Assembly (NCBI RefSeq): GCF_016863095.1
Contig: NZ_BOOF01000017.1
Location: 1 to 64,000 of the forward strand
Origin: Microbispora siamensis
GTDB lineage: Bacteria > Actinomycetota > Actinomycetes > Streptosporangiales > Streptosporangiaceae
Reading direction: 5' to 3'
Length of the DNA stretch: 64,000 bases
The position numbers were made by a program, and so were the translations under genes. Below are positions 1 to 7,884 of the stretch, piece by piece. Every line of letters starts with the position of its first letter. Positions within the stretch are counted from its first letter, which is position 1. A model generated the notes under the pieces. The model did not search any database. It was given only the letters and a program-made list of their open reading frames with translations, and was not told where the DNA came from.

Positions 1-251
1 CATGACGCGGGTCCGGCTCGGGCGTTCCTGACGTAGAAGCCCTGTCAGGGAGCGCGATCAGGACCGAATCGAGTTGAAGCGGCGGGCTTGGCGCAAGGCC
101 GAGCCCGCCGCGGTCATGCGGAGAGGCAGTGCAACCTGGCCGGGTCAGCGAACGCTTAGGCGCGCCGGCCGATCACATGCGCGTCGAGCGACCGCCTCCG
201 AAGGAGCCGGTGCCGGATCGACCCGCGGATCGCTTGATCTACACCGTGCGG
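1..251. other. Left edge, no gene recognised
   Basis: I see no convincing coding frame here; the short open frames lack a ribosome site and any recognisable family. The only structure is the hairpin at 79-111. The stretch lies downstream of the LacI-type regulator gene. Confidence 0.5.
79..111. terminator. GC-rich hairpin, possible terminator
   Basis: A 14-bp stem with one G-T mismatch (arms at 79-92 and 98-111) encloses a GCAAG loop. It lies about 140 bp downstream of the LacI-type gene reading leftward, so it may end that transcript. No T-tract follows, which is usual for actinomycetes. Confidence 0.45.
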
Positions 252-1313
252 TCAGGTGCCCGGCGACGCGACCGACTGCCGGAGGCGGATGGGCATCGGC
301 ACGCGATGCACCTCGCCCTCCCCGCCGTCGTCCTCACGGTCACGGCCGATCTCCGTGAACAGCACGTCGACGGCCTTGCGCCCGAGCTCGTAATGGGGGA
401 GGGCCACCGTCGTCAGCTGGGGGCGCATCCACGAGGCGATGGGGTGGTCGTCGAAGGACACGACGGAGACGTCGGCGGGCACCTTGAGCCCGAAGTCGTC
501 AAGTGCCTGGTAGGCGCCCAGGGCGAGCCGGTCGTTGAAGCAGATCAACGCCCGCGGGCGCTCCTTCTGCAGCAGGGCACGGGTCGCGGCGAGGCCGTAC
601 TCCGGTTGCCAGTCAGGGCAGACGTGGCCGCCCGCCGGCTTGACCCCCGCCTCCGCGAGCACCTCGCGAATGCCGATGAGCCGTTCGACGGCCGCGACAC
701 TTCCGCCCGCCGGGACGTTGCGCCGTCCGGGGCCGGCGCCGATCAGGTGGATGCCCTCGCGATGGCCGGCGTCGAGCAGAGCCCTCGCGGCGACGCGTCC
801 GGCCTCGATCTCGTCGGGGATGACCGAGGGCAGCGGTGACGGCTGTTTGGGGAGCGCGTTGAGCAGGACGGCGGGGGCGACGGTCATGGCCTTCGGCACC
901 TTGATGGTTCTCGTGTACATCGCGGCCAGGATGATCCCGTCCACCTGTCGGTCGTGCATGGCCTGCAGCAGGAGCCGCTCGAGTTCGGCGTCCCCCTCCG
1001 TCTCACCGATGAACAGCATGAAGCCGCGCTCCCGCGCGGCCTCGAGTGCTCCCTTGATCATGTCGCCGGCGAGCCGCGACGTGGCGACCGTGTCGGAAAC
1101 AAAGCCGATAGTCCGAGTTGTCCCAGTTCGCAGGCCTACGGATACGATGTTCGGCCGGTACTGCAACTCGGCCGCGGCCTTGAGGACGCGCTGCTCGACA
1201 TCCTGAGAGATGCGCAACTCCCGGCCGCGCCCGGACAACGCGAGCGACGCGGTGGTCGGCGAGACGCCGGCGATCTTGGCTACATCCGCCAGCGTGACCC
1301 GTCGTGGGCTCAC
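252..1313 (-). CDS. LacI-family transcriptional regulator
   Basis: A sugar-responsive repressor of about 353 residues, the usual LacI length. The N-terminal helix-turn-helix reads VTLADVAKIAGVSPTTASLA, and a periplasmic-binding-protein-like effector domain follows, with the family's FNDRLALGAYQAL and SFDDHP stretches. The GTG start at 1313 is preferred to the longer open frame because AGGAGG lies a few bases upstream. It is divergent from the sugar ABC operon at 1456, so it most likely represses that operon. The effector is probably a fructose-containing sugar, inferred only from the neighbouring kinase and GH68 enzyme. Confidence 0.93.
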   Translation of the reverse strand: MSPRRVTLADVAKIAGVSPTTASLALSGRGRELRISQDVEQRVLKAAAELQYRPNIVSVGLRTGTTRTIGFVSDTVATSRLAGDMIKGALEAARERGFMLFIGETEGDAELERLLLQAMHDRQVDGIILAAMYTRTIKVPKAMTVAPAVLLNALPKQPSPLPSVIPDEIEAGRVAARALLDAGHREGIHLIGAGPGRRNVPAGGSVAAVERLIGIREVLAEAGVKPAGGHVCPDWQPEYGLAATRALLQKERPRALICFNDRLALGAYQALDDFGLKVPADVSVVSFDDHPIASWMRPQLTTVALPHYELGRKAVDVLFTEIGRDREDDGGEGEVHRVPMPIRLRQSVASPGT

Positions 1314-1338
1314 CGGGTGACCTCCTGCGATGTGGGGG

Positions 1339-1370
1339 TTGACACCCCGCGACACGTGTGATGAGACTAT
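1339..1370 (+). promoter_or_regulatory. Putative promoter of the sugar ABC operon
   Basis: TTGACA at 1339-1344 is a perfect -35 box. A weak -10 (GAGACT/GACTAT) lies 18-20 bp downstream at 1363-1370. The operator dyad at 1376-1393 would then overlap the transcription start, as expected for repression. Confidence 0.45.
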
Positions 1371-1375
1371 CGCAC

Positions 1376-1393
1376 TGCTAATCCGATTTAGCA
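1376..1393. promoter_or_regulatory. Inverted repeat, likely LacI-type operator
   Basis: A perfect dyad, TGCTAA-N6-TTAGCA, lies in the divergent gap between the LacI gene and the binding-protein gene, 62 bp before the latter's start. Position and symmetry fit autoregulation plus control of the ABC operon. Confidence 0.6.
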
Positions 1394-1455
1394 AACCTGA
1401 GTCCTGGGGCGTCCGGTGCGTACCGGCGAGTCCCCGAGCAATCAAGGAGACGCAG

Positions 1456-2808
1456 ATGTCGCGTCGAATTCGCTGGAGCGGGGCCGTGCTCACGGTCGTG
1501 GTGGGAGGGACGCTGGCGGGCTGCGGGGCGCCCGGCGGCGACGCCCCTCAGCCGGAGGCCACCAGCGCGTCCCTGGCGGCCGCGCCGGCCTGCGGTACGG
1601 CACCGGTCACGCTCAACGCCTATATCGAGACCGGCTTCCCCCTGCCGAAGGAGCTCAGCACCGAGTTCTCCAAGCAGCACCCGAACGTGAAATGGAACAT
1701 CCGGGAGGACCAGTTCGCGGTGATCACGCAGAACGCGCCGCGCGTCCTCGCCGACGATCCGCCGGACCTGATGCGGCTTCCCCAGGTATCGGAGCTGGTG
1801 AAGAACAACCTGCTGAAAAACCTCGACGGCTACGCGAAGGCGTTCGGCTGGGATTCCTGGCCGGCCTCCCAGCTGGAACAGATGCGCATGGCCCCCGGTG
1901 GGAAGACCCGCGGCGAGGGGTCGCTGTACGCCATGGGGCTGAACTTCAGCATGACCGGCGTGTTCTACAACAAGAAGCTCGCCGCCAAGATCGGCATGTC
2001 GTCCCCGCCCGCCACCCTGGCCGAACTGGACGACGCGCTCGCGAAGGCCAAGAGCGCCGGCATCCCCCCGATCGCCCAGTTCAACGGCGGAGCCACCGGC
2101 GGTCTCGCCTTCCCGCTGCAGGACCTCATGGCCGCGTACGGTCCCTCGGGGCCGATCAACGACTGGATCTACCAGAAGCCGGGCGCCACGATCGACACCC
2201 CCTCCAACCTGCAGGCGACGCGTCACCTGGAGAAGTGGATCAAGGCCGGGTACTTCTGGAAGGACGTCAACGCCGTCGACTACGCGACGATGATGAGCCG
2301 CTTCATCAAGGGCGAGGGCCTGTTCATGTTCAACGGCGACTGGGAGTCGGGGAACCTCGACAAGCAGATGCCGGGCGACGTGGGCTTCTTCCTGATGCCG
2401 CCGGTGGAGCAGGGCGGCAAGCAGGCCGCGATGTCGGCACCCCTCACCTTCGGGATCAGCTCCAGGGCGAAGAACGCCGACTGCGCGGCGTACTTCCTCA
2501 ACTGGGTGGCGACCGACCCGAAGGCGCGTGAGATCGGCGTGAAGGTCGGCGGGTCGCACCCGATGGGCCCGGCGGACGCCCCCATGCCGGAGGTGGCGAA
2601 GGACACGGTCACGGCGAGCACCCTGGCGGCCGGGGCGAAGATCGCCGAGGACAACGGCGCGATGGACTTCATCGCCAACGCCACCGGCGCGATCTACGCC
2701 AAGAGCTGGACCCCCCAGTTGCAGAAGCTGGTCGCCGGGCAGCAGAACCCCGAGGGGCTGCTGAAGTCGGTGCAGAGCGACTACACGACCCAGGTCGGGG
2801 GGAGCTGA
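1456..2808 (+). CDS. ABC sugar-binding lipoprotein
   Basis: A family 1 extracellular solute-binding protein of 450 residues that captures a sugar for the two permeases downstream. The N terminus is a lipoprotein signal peptide with lipobox LAGC (Cys23). A linker rich in Ala, Pro and Ser precedes the mature domain, which ends with the usual Trp-rich C-terminal part. The ATG at 1456 has AAGGAG 7 bp upstream; the open frame extends further 5' without a ribosome site. It is the first gene of an operon running to 6824. No ATPase gene is present, so a shared MsiK-type ATPase encoded elsewhere is inferred. Confidence 0.93.
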   Translation: MSRRIRWSGAVLTVVVGGTLAGCGAPGGDAPQPEATSASLAAAPACGTAPVTLNAYIETGFPLPKELSTEFSKQHPNVKWNIREDQFAVITQNAPRVLADDPPDLMRLPQVSELVKNNLLKNLDGYAKAFGWDSWPASQLEQMRMAPGGKTRGEGSLYAMGLNFSMTGVFYNKKLAAKIGMSSPPATLAELDDALAKAKSAGIPPIAQFNGGATGGLAFPLQDLMAAYGPSGPINDWIYQKPGATIDTPSNLQATRHLEKWIKAGYFWKDVNAVDYATMMSRFIKGEGLFMFNGDWESGNLDKQMPGDVGFFLMPPVEQGGKQAAMSAPLTFGISSRAKNADCAAYFLNWVATDPKAREIGVKVGGSHPMGPADAPMPEVAKDTVTASTLAAGAKIAEDNGAMDFIANATGAIYAKSWTPQLQKLVAGQQNPEGLLKSVQSDYTTQVGGS

Positions 2809-2814
2809 GCACCG

Positions 2815-3783
2815 ATGACACGGCCGACTCCCGACAGCGCGGTCGATTCCCCCGCGACCCGCCCCGGGCCGGCAGCCGTGACGAGGAAGCGGAGCTCCGC
2901 CCGCGCGGCGGGGCTCCGCACGCCGAGTTGGGTCGGCTGGCTCTTCGTGGCTCCGGCACTCGGCGTCTACGCGGTCTTCGTACTGCGCCCGATCGCGCTC
3001 ACCGTCCAGTACTCGATGTACCGCTGGGACGGCATCGGCCCGTCCACCTGGACCGGACTGGGCAACTACGTCAGGGTGTTCACCGACCCCGACCTGTTCG
3101 CCTCCATCCTCAACGCGGTCAAGCTGATCGTCTTCTTCAGCGTGATCCCGGTCGTGCTGGGTCTGGCGATCGCCTCGACGATCCGCCGGATCGCCACGAG
3201 CCGGCTCGCGCTGGTGGCGCGGACGGTTCTGTTCCTGCCGCAGGTCATCCCGCTCGTCGCCGCCGGCATCGCCTGGAGCTGGCTGATGTCGTCGACCGGA
3301 CTGGTCAACCAGTTGCTCACGTACGCCGGGCTCGGCGGCGTGGCACGCGCGTGGCTGGGCGACTTCTCCACGGCCCTGCCGGCGGTCGGCGTGATCGGGG
3401 CGTGGGTGCTGCTCGGCCTGTGCACGATCCTTCTCCTGTCCGGCATGAGCAAGATCGACCCGGCGCTGTACGAGGCCGCCCGGATGGACGGAGCGGGGCC
3501 GCTGCGCGAGTTCGTCTCGATCACCGTGCCAAGCCTGCGGCAGGAGATCGGCGTCTGCGTCACGGTGACCGTGATCGCGGCTCTGGCGAGCTTCGACATC
3601 GTCTACGTCTCCACTCAGGGCGGACCGGGCAACGCGACCATGGTCCCCGGGCTGGAGATCTACTACCTGGCCTTCTCCGAGCGGCAGGTGGGCATGGCGT
3701 CCGCACTGGCCGTCGTGCTCATGGTGCTCGTCCTCCTCGTCGCCCTTCCCATCCAGTGGCTCACCAAGGACAAGTCCTCATGA
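2815..3783 (+). CDS. ABC sugar transporter permease (UgpA/MalF type)
   Basis: The 322-residue inner-membrane permease has a basic cytoplasmic N-terminal extension and six predicted hydrophobic segments. The EAA loop that contacts the ATPase is at EAARMDGAGPLREFVSITVP. The gene follows the binding protein by 6 bp and overlaps the next permease by 4 bp (ATGA), so translation is coupled. It forms a heterodimeric channel with the next product. Confidence 0.93.
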   Translation: MTRPTPDSAVDSPATRPGPAAVTRKRSSARAAGLRTPSWVGWLFVAPALGVYAVFVLRPIALTVQYSMYRWDGIGPSTWTGLGNYVRVFTDPDLFASILNAVKLIVFFSVIPVVLGLAIASTIRRIATSRLALVARTVLFLPQVIPLVAAGIAWSWLMSSTGLVNQLLTYAGLGGVARAWLGDFSTALPAVGVIGAWVLLGLCTILLLSGMSKIDPALYEAARMDGAGPLREFVSITVPSLRQEIGVCVTVTVIAALASFDIVYVSTQGGPGNATMVPGLEIYYLAFSERQVGMASALAVVLMVLVLLVALPIQWLTKDKSS

Positions 3784-4604
3784 TCGTCGGACGCCGGGAG
3801 ACGTGGACCGGAAGGCTGCTGCTCGTCCTGCTGATGGCGGTCACGCTCATGCCGTTCCTCAGCCTGTTCGTCACCGCCCTGCACCCGTCCGGCAGCTACC
3901 CCTCCGGCCTGGAGTGGCCGCGCGATCCGCAGTGGGGCAACTTCGTCAAGGCGTTTCAGGCCGCGCGGATGATCGAGCTGGTGAAATCGAGCACGCTCAT
4001 CGTCCTCGGCGTGGTTCCCGTCTCGCTGCTCCTCGGGACGCTGGCGGGTTTCGCCATCGGTCACCTGCGGATGGCGGGACGGAATCTGGTGTTCCTCGCG
4101 TTCGTGCTCGGGTTGACGCTGCCGTTCGAGGGCATCATCACGCCGCTGTACTACCAGGTGCGCGACATGGGGCTGCTGAACACCCGGTGGGCCATCATCC
4201 TGCCGCTCATCGGGCTGTTCATGCCGTTCGCGGTCTTCTGGATGCGGGCGCACTTCGTCAACATGCCCGACGAACTGTCCGAGAGCGCGCGGATGGACGG
4301 TGCGAACGTGTGGCAGCTCTTCTGGCGCATCCACGTCCCGCTGGCCATGCCGGCGCTGTCGTCCCTGGCCATCCTGCTGTTCCTGTGGACCTGGAACCAG
4401 TTCCTCCTGGCGATCGTCCTCGTCGACGACCCGTTGAAGCGGACGATGTCCGGGGCCCTCGGTGCCTTCCAGGGGCAGTGGGGAACCAACATGCCACTGC
4501 TCTGCGCGGGGTCGCTGCTGATCCTGACCCCCACGCTCGTGATCTTCCTCATCTTCCAGCGCCGTTTCGTCACGGCTCTGCTCCAGGGCTCCCTGAAGGG
4601 GTGA
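3780..4604 (+). CDS. ABC sugar transporter permease (UgpE/MalG type)
   Basis: The second permease has 274 residues, the usual size for the MalG group. Its EAA loop is ESARMDGANVWQLFWRIHVP. The ATG at 3780 overlaps the preceding stop codon (ATGA), which decides the start against a much longer open frame upstream in the same phase. The C terminus ends in the typical short cytoplasmic tail. It completes the importer with the two upstream products. Confidence 0.93.
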   Translation: MIVGRRETWTGRLLLVLLMAVTLMPFLSLFVTALHPSGSYPSGLEWPRDPQWGNFVKAFQAARMIELVKSSTLIVLGVVPVSLLLGTLAGFAIGHLRMAGRNLVFLAFVLGLTLPFEGIITPLYYQVRDMGLLNTRWAIILPLIGLFMPFAVFWMRAHFVNMPDELSESARMDGANVWQLFWRIHVPLAMPALSSLAILLFLWTWNQFLLAIVLVDDPLKRTMSGALGAFQGQWGTNMPLLCAGSLLILTPTLVIFLIFQRRFVTALLQGSLKG

Positions 4605-4609
4605 CGCGC

Positions 4610-5524
4610 ATGGACGGAGCCGCCCCGTTCTACGGGGGGATCGAAGCGGGCGGGACGAAGTGGGTGTGCGCGGTCGCCGACGCCGGGGGAGGCCTCCTCT
4701 CGACCGAAGTGATCCCCACGAGCACGCCGGAGACGACCATCCGCGCCGCGGTGCGGTTCTTCGGCGACCATCGGCCGCTCGCCGCGCTCGGCATCGGCAC
4801 CTTCGGCCCGGTGGATGTGCGACCTGGCTCGCCGACGTACGGCCGCATCCTGGCCACGCCCAAGCCGGGCTGGGCGAACGTCGACGTCGTCTCCCCTCTG
4901 CGCGCCGCGCTGGGCGTACCCGTCCGCCTGGACACGGACGTCAACGCCGCTGCGCTGGGGGAATGGCGGCGAGGAGCGGGCGCGGGGCTCGGCACGTTCG
5001 CGTACATGACCGTGGGCACGGGCGTCGGCGTGGGGGCGGTGGTGAACGACGGGCTGGTGCACGGACTCCTGCACCCTGAGTTCGGCCACATCCGCATCCC
5101 CCACGACCCGGTCAGGGACCCGTTCGCGGGGAGCTGTCCCTTCCACGGCGACTGCCTGGAGGGGCTCGCGTCGGGTGAGGCGATGCGTCGGCGATGGGGA
5201 CGTCCCGCCGAGCGCCTGGACGACCCGTCGGCCTGGGAACTCGAGGCCGAGTACGTCGCCCTCGCCGTCATGAACCTGACCTACGCGCTGTCGCCCGAGC
5301 GGATCGTCGTGGGCGGGGGCGTCGCCAGGCACCCCGCGCTGCTTCCGGCGGTGCGGGCGCGGCTGCTCACCCTCGCCGCCGGCTACCCGGGGGCGCCGTT
5401 GCCCACCGGCCCCGCGGCCATGGAGGAGTACGTCACCGGCCCCTCCCTCGGCGACCACTCGGGAGTGGTCGGAGCCGTGGAACTGGCGCGCGTGGCGAGC
5501 GCCGAATCGACCCGCTTTCTGTGA
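4610..5524 (+). CDS. ROK-family sugar kinase, probable fructokinase
   Basis: This 304-residue kinase would phosphorylate the imported or released sugar with ATP. It starts with the phosphate-binding motif GGIEAGGTK and carries the catalytic Asp in DTDVNAA (Asp110). The ROK zinc motif includes His160 and the Cys/His run CPFHGDCLEG (about residues 176-185). The GGIEAGGTK form and the CPFHGDC spacing match the fructokinase/mannokinase branch. The gene lies 5 bp after the second permease, and the GH68 enzyme downstream supports fructose as substrate. Glucose or mannose kinase activity is not excluded. Confidence 0.88.
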   Translation: MDGAAPFYGGIEAGGTKWVCAVADAGGGLLSTEVIPTSTPETTIRAAVRFFGDHRPLAALGIGTFGPVDVRPGSPTYGRILATPKPGWANVDVVSPLRAALGVPVRLDTDVNAAALGEWRRGAGAGLGTFAYMTVGTGVGVGAVVNDGLVHGLLHPEFGHIRIPHDPVRDPFAGSCPFHGDCLEGLASGEAMRRRWGRPAERLDDPSAWELEAEYVALAVMNLTYALSPERIVVGGGVARHPALLPAVRARLLTLAAGYPGAPLPTGPAAMEEYVTGPSLGDHSGVVGAVELARVASAESTRFL

Positions 5525-5568
5525 CGCGCCGGGAAACGCCCCGCGCGATTGAGTTGGAGGTTCTTCGA

Positions 5569-5673
5569 ATGGCTCCTTGGGGGCGGCGAGAGGGCATGCC
5601 CGGACCGGAGACCCGGTCCGGCGCGTACGAGGGGCTCGCCGGCGGACGGCGACGTGACGGGGGGACCGCGTGA
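5569..5673 (+). CDS. Possible small leader ORF before the GH68 gene
   Basis: A 34-codon frame begins with ATG preceded by GGAGG 9 bp upstream. It ends in a TGA that overlaps the GTG start of the GH68 gene (GTGA). The peptide is rich in Gly, Arg and Pro and matches no family I know. It may be a translational coupling device or chance; the hairpin at 5600-5621 lies inside it. Confidence 0.25.
   Translation: MAPWGRREGMPGPETRSGAYEGLAGGRRRDGGTA
5600..5621 (+). repeat. Intercistronic perfect hairpin
   Basis: CCGGACCGG pairs with CCGGTCCGG around an AGAC loop, a perfect 9-bp stem between the kinase and GH68 genes. It could attenuate transcription, protect mRNA or set relative expression within the operon. 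Confidence 0.5.
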
Positions 5674-6824
5674 ACGGCGAGCCCGCGCGCTGGACGCGGC
5701 GGCACCTCGCCGCGCCGGCCGGCGGTGCGGCGACGACGGCACCGGTCATCGGCCTTCCGGCGCCGCCGCGCGTGCTGCCTCACCACGACGTCTGGGATCT
5801 GTGGCCGATTCAGGAGGAGGACGGCTCGACGTCCGTGGTGCGGGGCCGCGAGTTGTGGATGGCGCTTTCCTCGCCCGCCCTGGGCCACCCCGAGGAGCGT
5901 CACGACCGCGCCCGCCTCCGGCTGCTCGCCAGGGCCGGCGACGGCTGGACCGACCTCGGTCACGCCTTCGCCGACGGAGCCTCGCCGGGCAGCCGGGAAT
6001 GGTCGGGGTCGGCGGTCCGCAGACCGGACGGCACGGTGTCGGTGTTCTACACGGCCGCGGGCCGGCGAGGGGAGGCCCGCCCGACGTTCGCCCAGACCGT
6101 CGTCGAGGCCCGCGCCCGGCTGCTGACCGAGGGAGGCCGGGTCCTGCTGGATCAGGCCGCCGAGCATCGGGAGGTCCTCCGCTCGGACGGCGTGACGTAT
6201 CTGCCGGCCGACGACATCGAGGGAGGACCCGGGCGGATCAAGGCGTTCCGCGATCCCGGCTGGTTCCGCGACCCCGCCGACGGGCGCGAGTATCTGCTGG
6301 TCGCGGCGTCCGTCGCCCCGTCCGGCGACGCGGACCACGCCTTCATGGGTGCGGTGGCCCTCGCGGCCGCGACACCGGACGGCTGGTCGCTGCGGCCGCC
6401 CCTCCTCGTGGCCGACGGAGTCAACCACGAGATCGAGCGGCCGCACGTCGTGGTGCACCGGTCGTCGTACTACCTCTTCTTCTCCACACACCGGCACTCG
6501 TTCCACCCGCCGGGGAGCGCACCCACGGGGCTCTACGGCTTCGTCGCCCCCAGCCTCACCGGGCCCTACAGGCCGCTCAACGGCTCGGGGCTCGTGCTGC
6601 GCAACCCCGCGGAAGAGCCCGACCAGGCGTACGCCTGGCTGGTCCTGCCCGACCTGAAGGTCGTGAGCTTCCTGAACTACCGTTCCAACGGAGGATCGGA
6701 TCCCTGGCAGGCCGGGCCTGCCGAGGCGAGGGCCGCCTTCGGCGGGACGATCGCGCCGGTTCTCGAACTCACCCTGCGGGAGGCCGCCACCTCTGTGGTC
6801 GTTCCCGCGACCGGGCGGTCGTGA
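5670..6824 (+). CDS. GH68 fructan-active enzyme (levansucrase family), no signal peptide
   Basis: This 384-residue five-bladed propeller enzyme transfers or hydrolyses fructosyl units from sucrose or fructans. Family landmarks are in order: nucleophile Asp43 in VWDLWP, EWSGSA (about 110), transition-state stabiliser Asp195 in FRDPGW, and acid/base Glu256 in HEIERPH. YYLFFSTH and GLYGFVA follow. The N terminus shows no signal peptide or membrane segment, unlike secreted levansucrases. Within a sugar-import operon an intracellular beta-fructofuranosidase role is likely. The GTG start overlaps the stop of a small upstream frame. Substrate preference cannot be read from sequence. Confidence 0.88.
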   Translation: MNGEPARWTRRHLAAPAGGAATTAPVIGLPAPPRVLPHHDVWDLWPIQEEDGSTSVVRGRELWMALSSPALGHPEERHDRARLRLLARAGDGWTDLGHAFADGASPGSREWSGSAVRRPDGTVSVFYTAAGRRGEARPTFAQTVVEARARLLTEGGRVLLDQAAEHREVLRSDGVTYLPADDIEGGPGRIKAFRDPGWFRDPADGREYLLVAASVAPSGDADHAFMGAVALAAATPDGWSLRPPLLVADGVNHEIERPHVVVHRSSYYLFFSTHRHSFHPPGSAPTGLYGFVAPSLTGPYRPLNGSGLVLRNPAEEPDQAYAWLVLPDLKVVSFLNYRSNGGSDPWQAGPAEARAAFGGTIAPVLELTLREAATSVVVPATGRS

Positions 6825-6849
6825 GGGGGCGACGGCACCAGCGCGTTCG

Positions 6850-7746
6850 TCAGGTGCGCTCGATCGGATCGGAGGATTGTCCGCCGTTCTCCTCGTACGA
6901 GGCCTTGTGCGTCGAGGCCGGCACTGCGAGCTGTTCGGTGCCCTTGTCACGAGTCGCCCACAGATAGACCAGCGCGCCGGCGAACAGCACGATCGAGGTC
7001 CACTGGTTGATCCGCAGCCCCAGGAGCGTCACCGCGTGGTCCACTCCGCCCACCGGGTCGATTCGCAGCCCCTCGATCCAGAACCGCCCGAACGTGTAGC
7101 CGGCGACGTAGAGGGCGAACAGGCGGCCGTGGCGCAGCGTGAACCGCCTGCCGGCCAGGATCAGCCCGAAACCGAGTGCCGCGTCCCACAGCGACTCGTA
7201 CAGGTACGTCGGGTGGTAGAGCACGCCTGGCTCGCCGCCATGCGCCTGGTCGATCTCCAGTCCCCACGGCAAGGTGGTCGGACCGCCGTACAGCTCCTGG
7301 TTGAACCAGTTGCCCCAGCGGGCGATGGCCTGCCCGAACGCGATGCCGGGCGCGACCGTGTCGGCCACGGCGCGCAGAGACAGCCCCCGGCGGCGGCAGG
7401 CCAGCCACACGCCCACGCCTCCCAGGGCGACCGCGCCCCAGATGCTGAGCCCGCCTTCCCAGATGAACAACGCCTGGTAGGGCTCCTTGATCGCGCGCGG
7501 GCCGAAGTAGGTCTGCCAGTCGGTGATGACGTGGTAGAGGCGTGCGCCGATCAGGCCGAAGATCACTGCGGGGACCGCGATGTCGCTGATCGCGCCCTTC
7601 TCGCCGCCGCGGGCGCGCCAGCGGCGCTCGCTGAGCCAGGTGCCGAAGACGATCGCGAGGATGAAGCACAATGCGTAGGCCCGGATCGGGATGAACCCGA
7701 GATACCAGACCCCTTGGGAAGGGCTGGGAATCGAGGCAAGGGGCAT
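6850..7746 (-). CDS. lgt: Prolipoprotein diacylglyceryl transferase
   Basis: An integral membrane enzyme of 298 residues. It transfers diacylglycerol from phosphatidylglycerol to the lipobox cysteine of prolipoproteins, the first step of lipoprotein maturation. The Lgt signature appears as ARWGNWFNQELYGGPT, with GARLYHV earlier and HPTYLYESLW later; about seven hydrophobic segments are visible. It is convergent with the GH68 gene, with only 25 bp between stops. Many actinomycetes carry more than one lgt copy, so this may not be the only one. Confidence 0.95.
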   Translation of the reverse strand: MPLASIPSPSQGVWYLGFIPIRAYALCFILAIVFGTWLSERRWRARGGEKGAISDIAVPAVIFGLIGARLYHVITDWQTYFGPRAIKEPYQALFIWEGGLSIWGAVALGGVGVWLACRRRGLSLRAVADTVAPGIAFGQAIARWGNWFNQELYGGPTTLPWGLEIDQAHGGEPGVLYHPTYLYESLWDAALGFGLILAGRRFTLRHGRLFALYVAGYTFGRFWIEGLRIDPVGGVDHAVTLLGLRINQWTSIVLFAGALVYLWATRDKGTEQLAVPASTHKASYEENGGQSSDPIERT

Positions 7747-7884
7747 GCCGGTGAGGCTAGTCAGCGTGAGGCCGTTCGGCTGCCTTGGTGACCTGATCGC
7801 AAACCTTCTGCGATGTGACGCCCATGCCGGGGAGGGCCGGGGGTGGAGTCCGGTCGGGCGCCACCCCCGGGTGATCGTTGTCGA

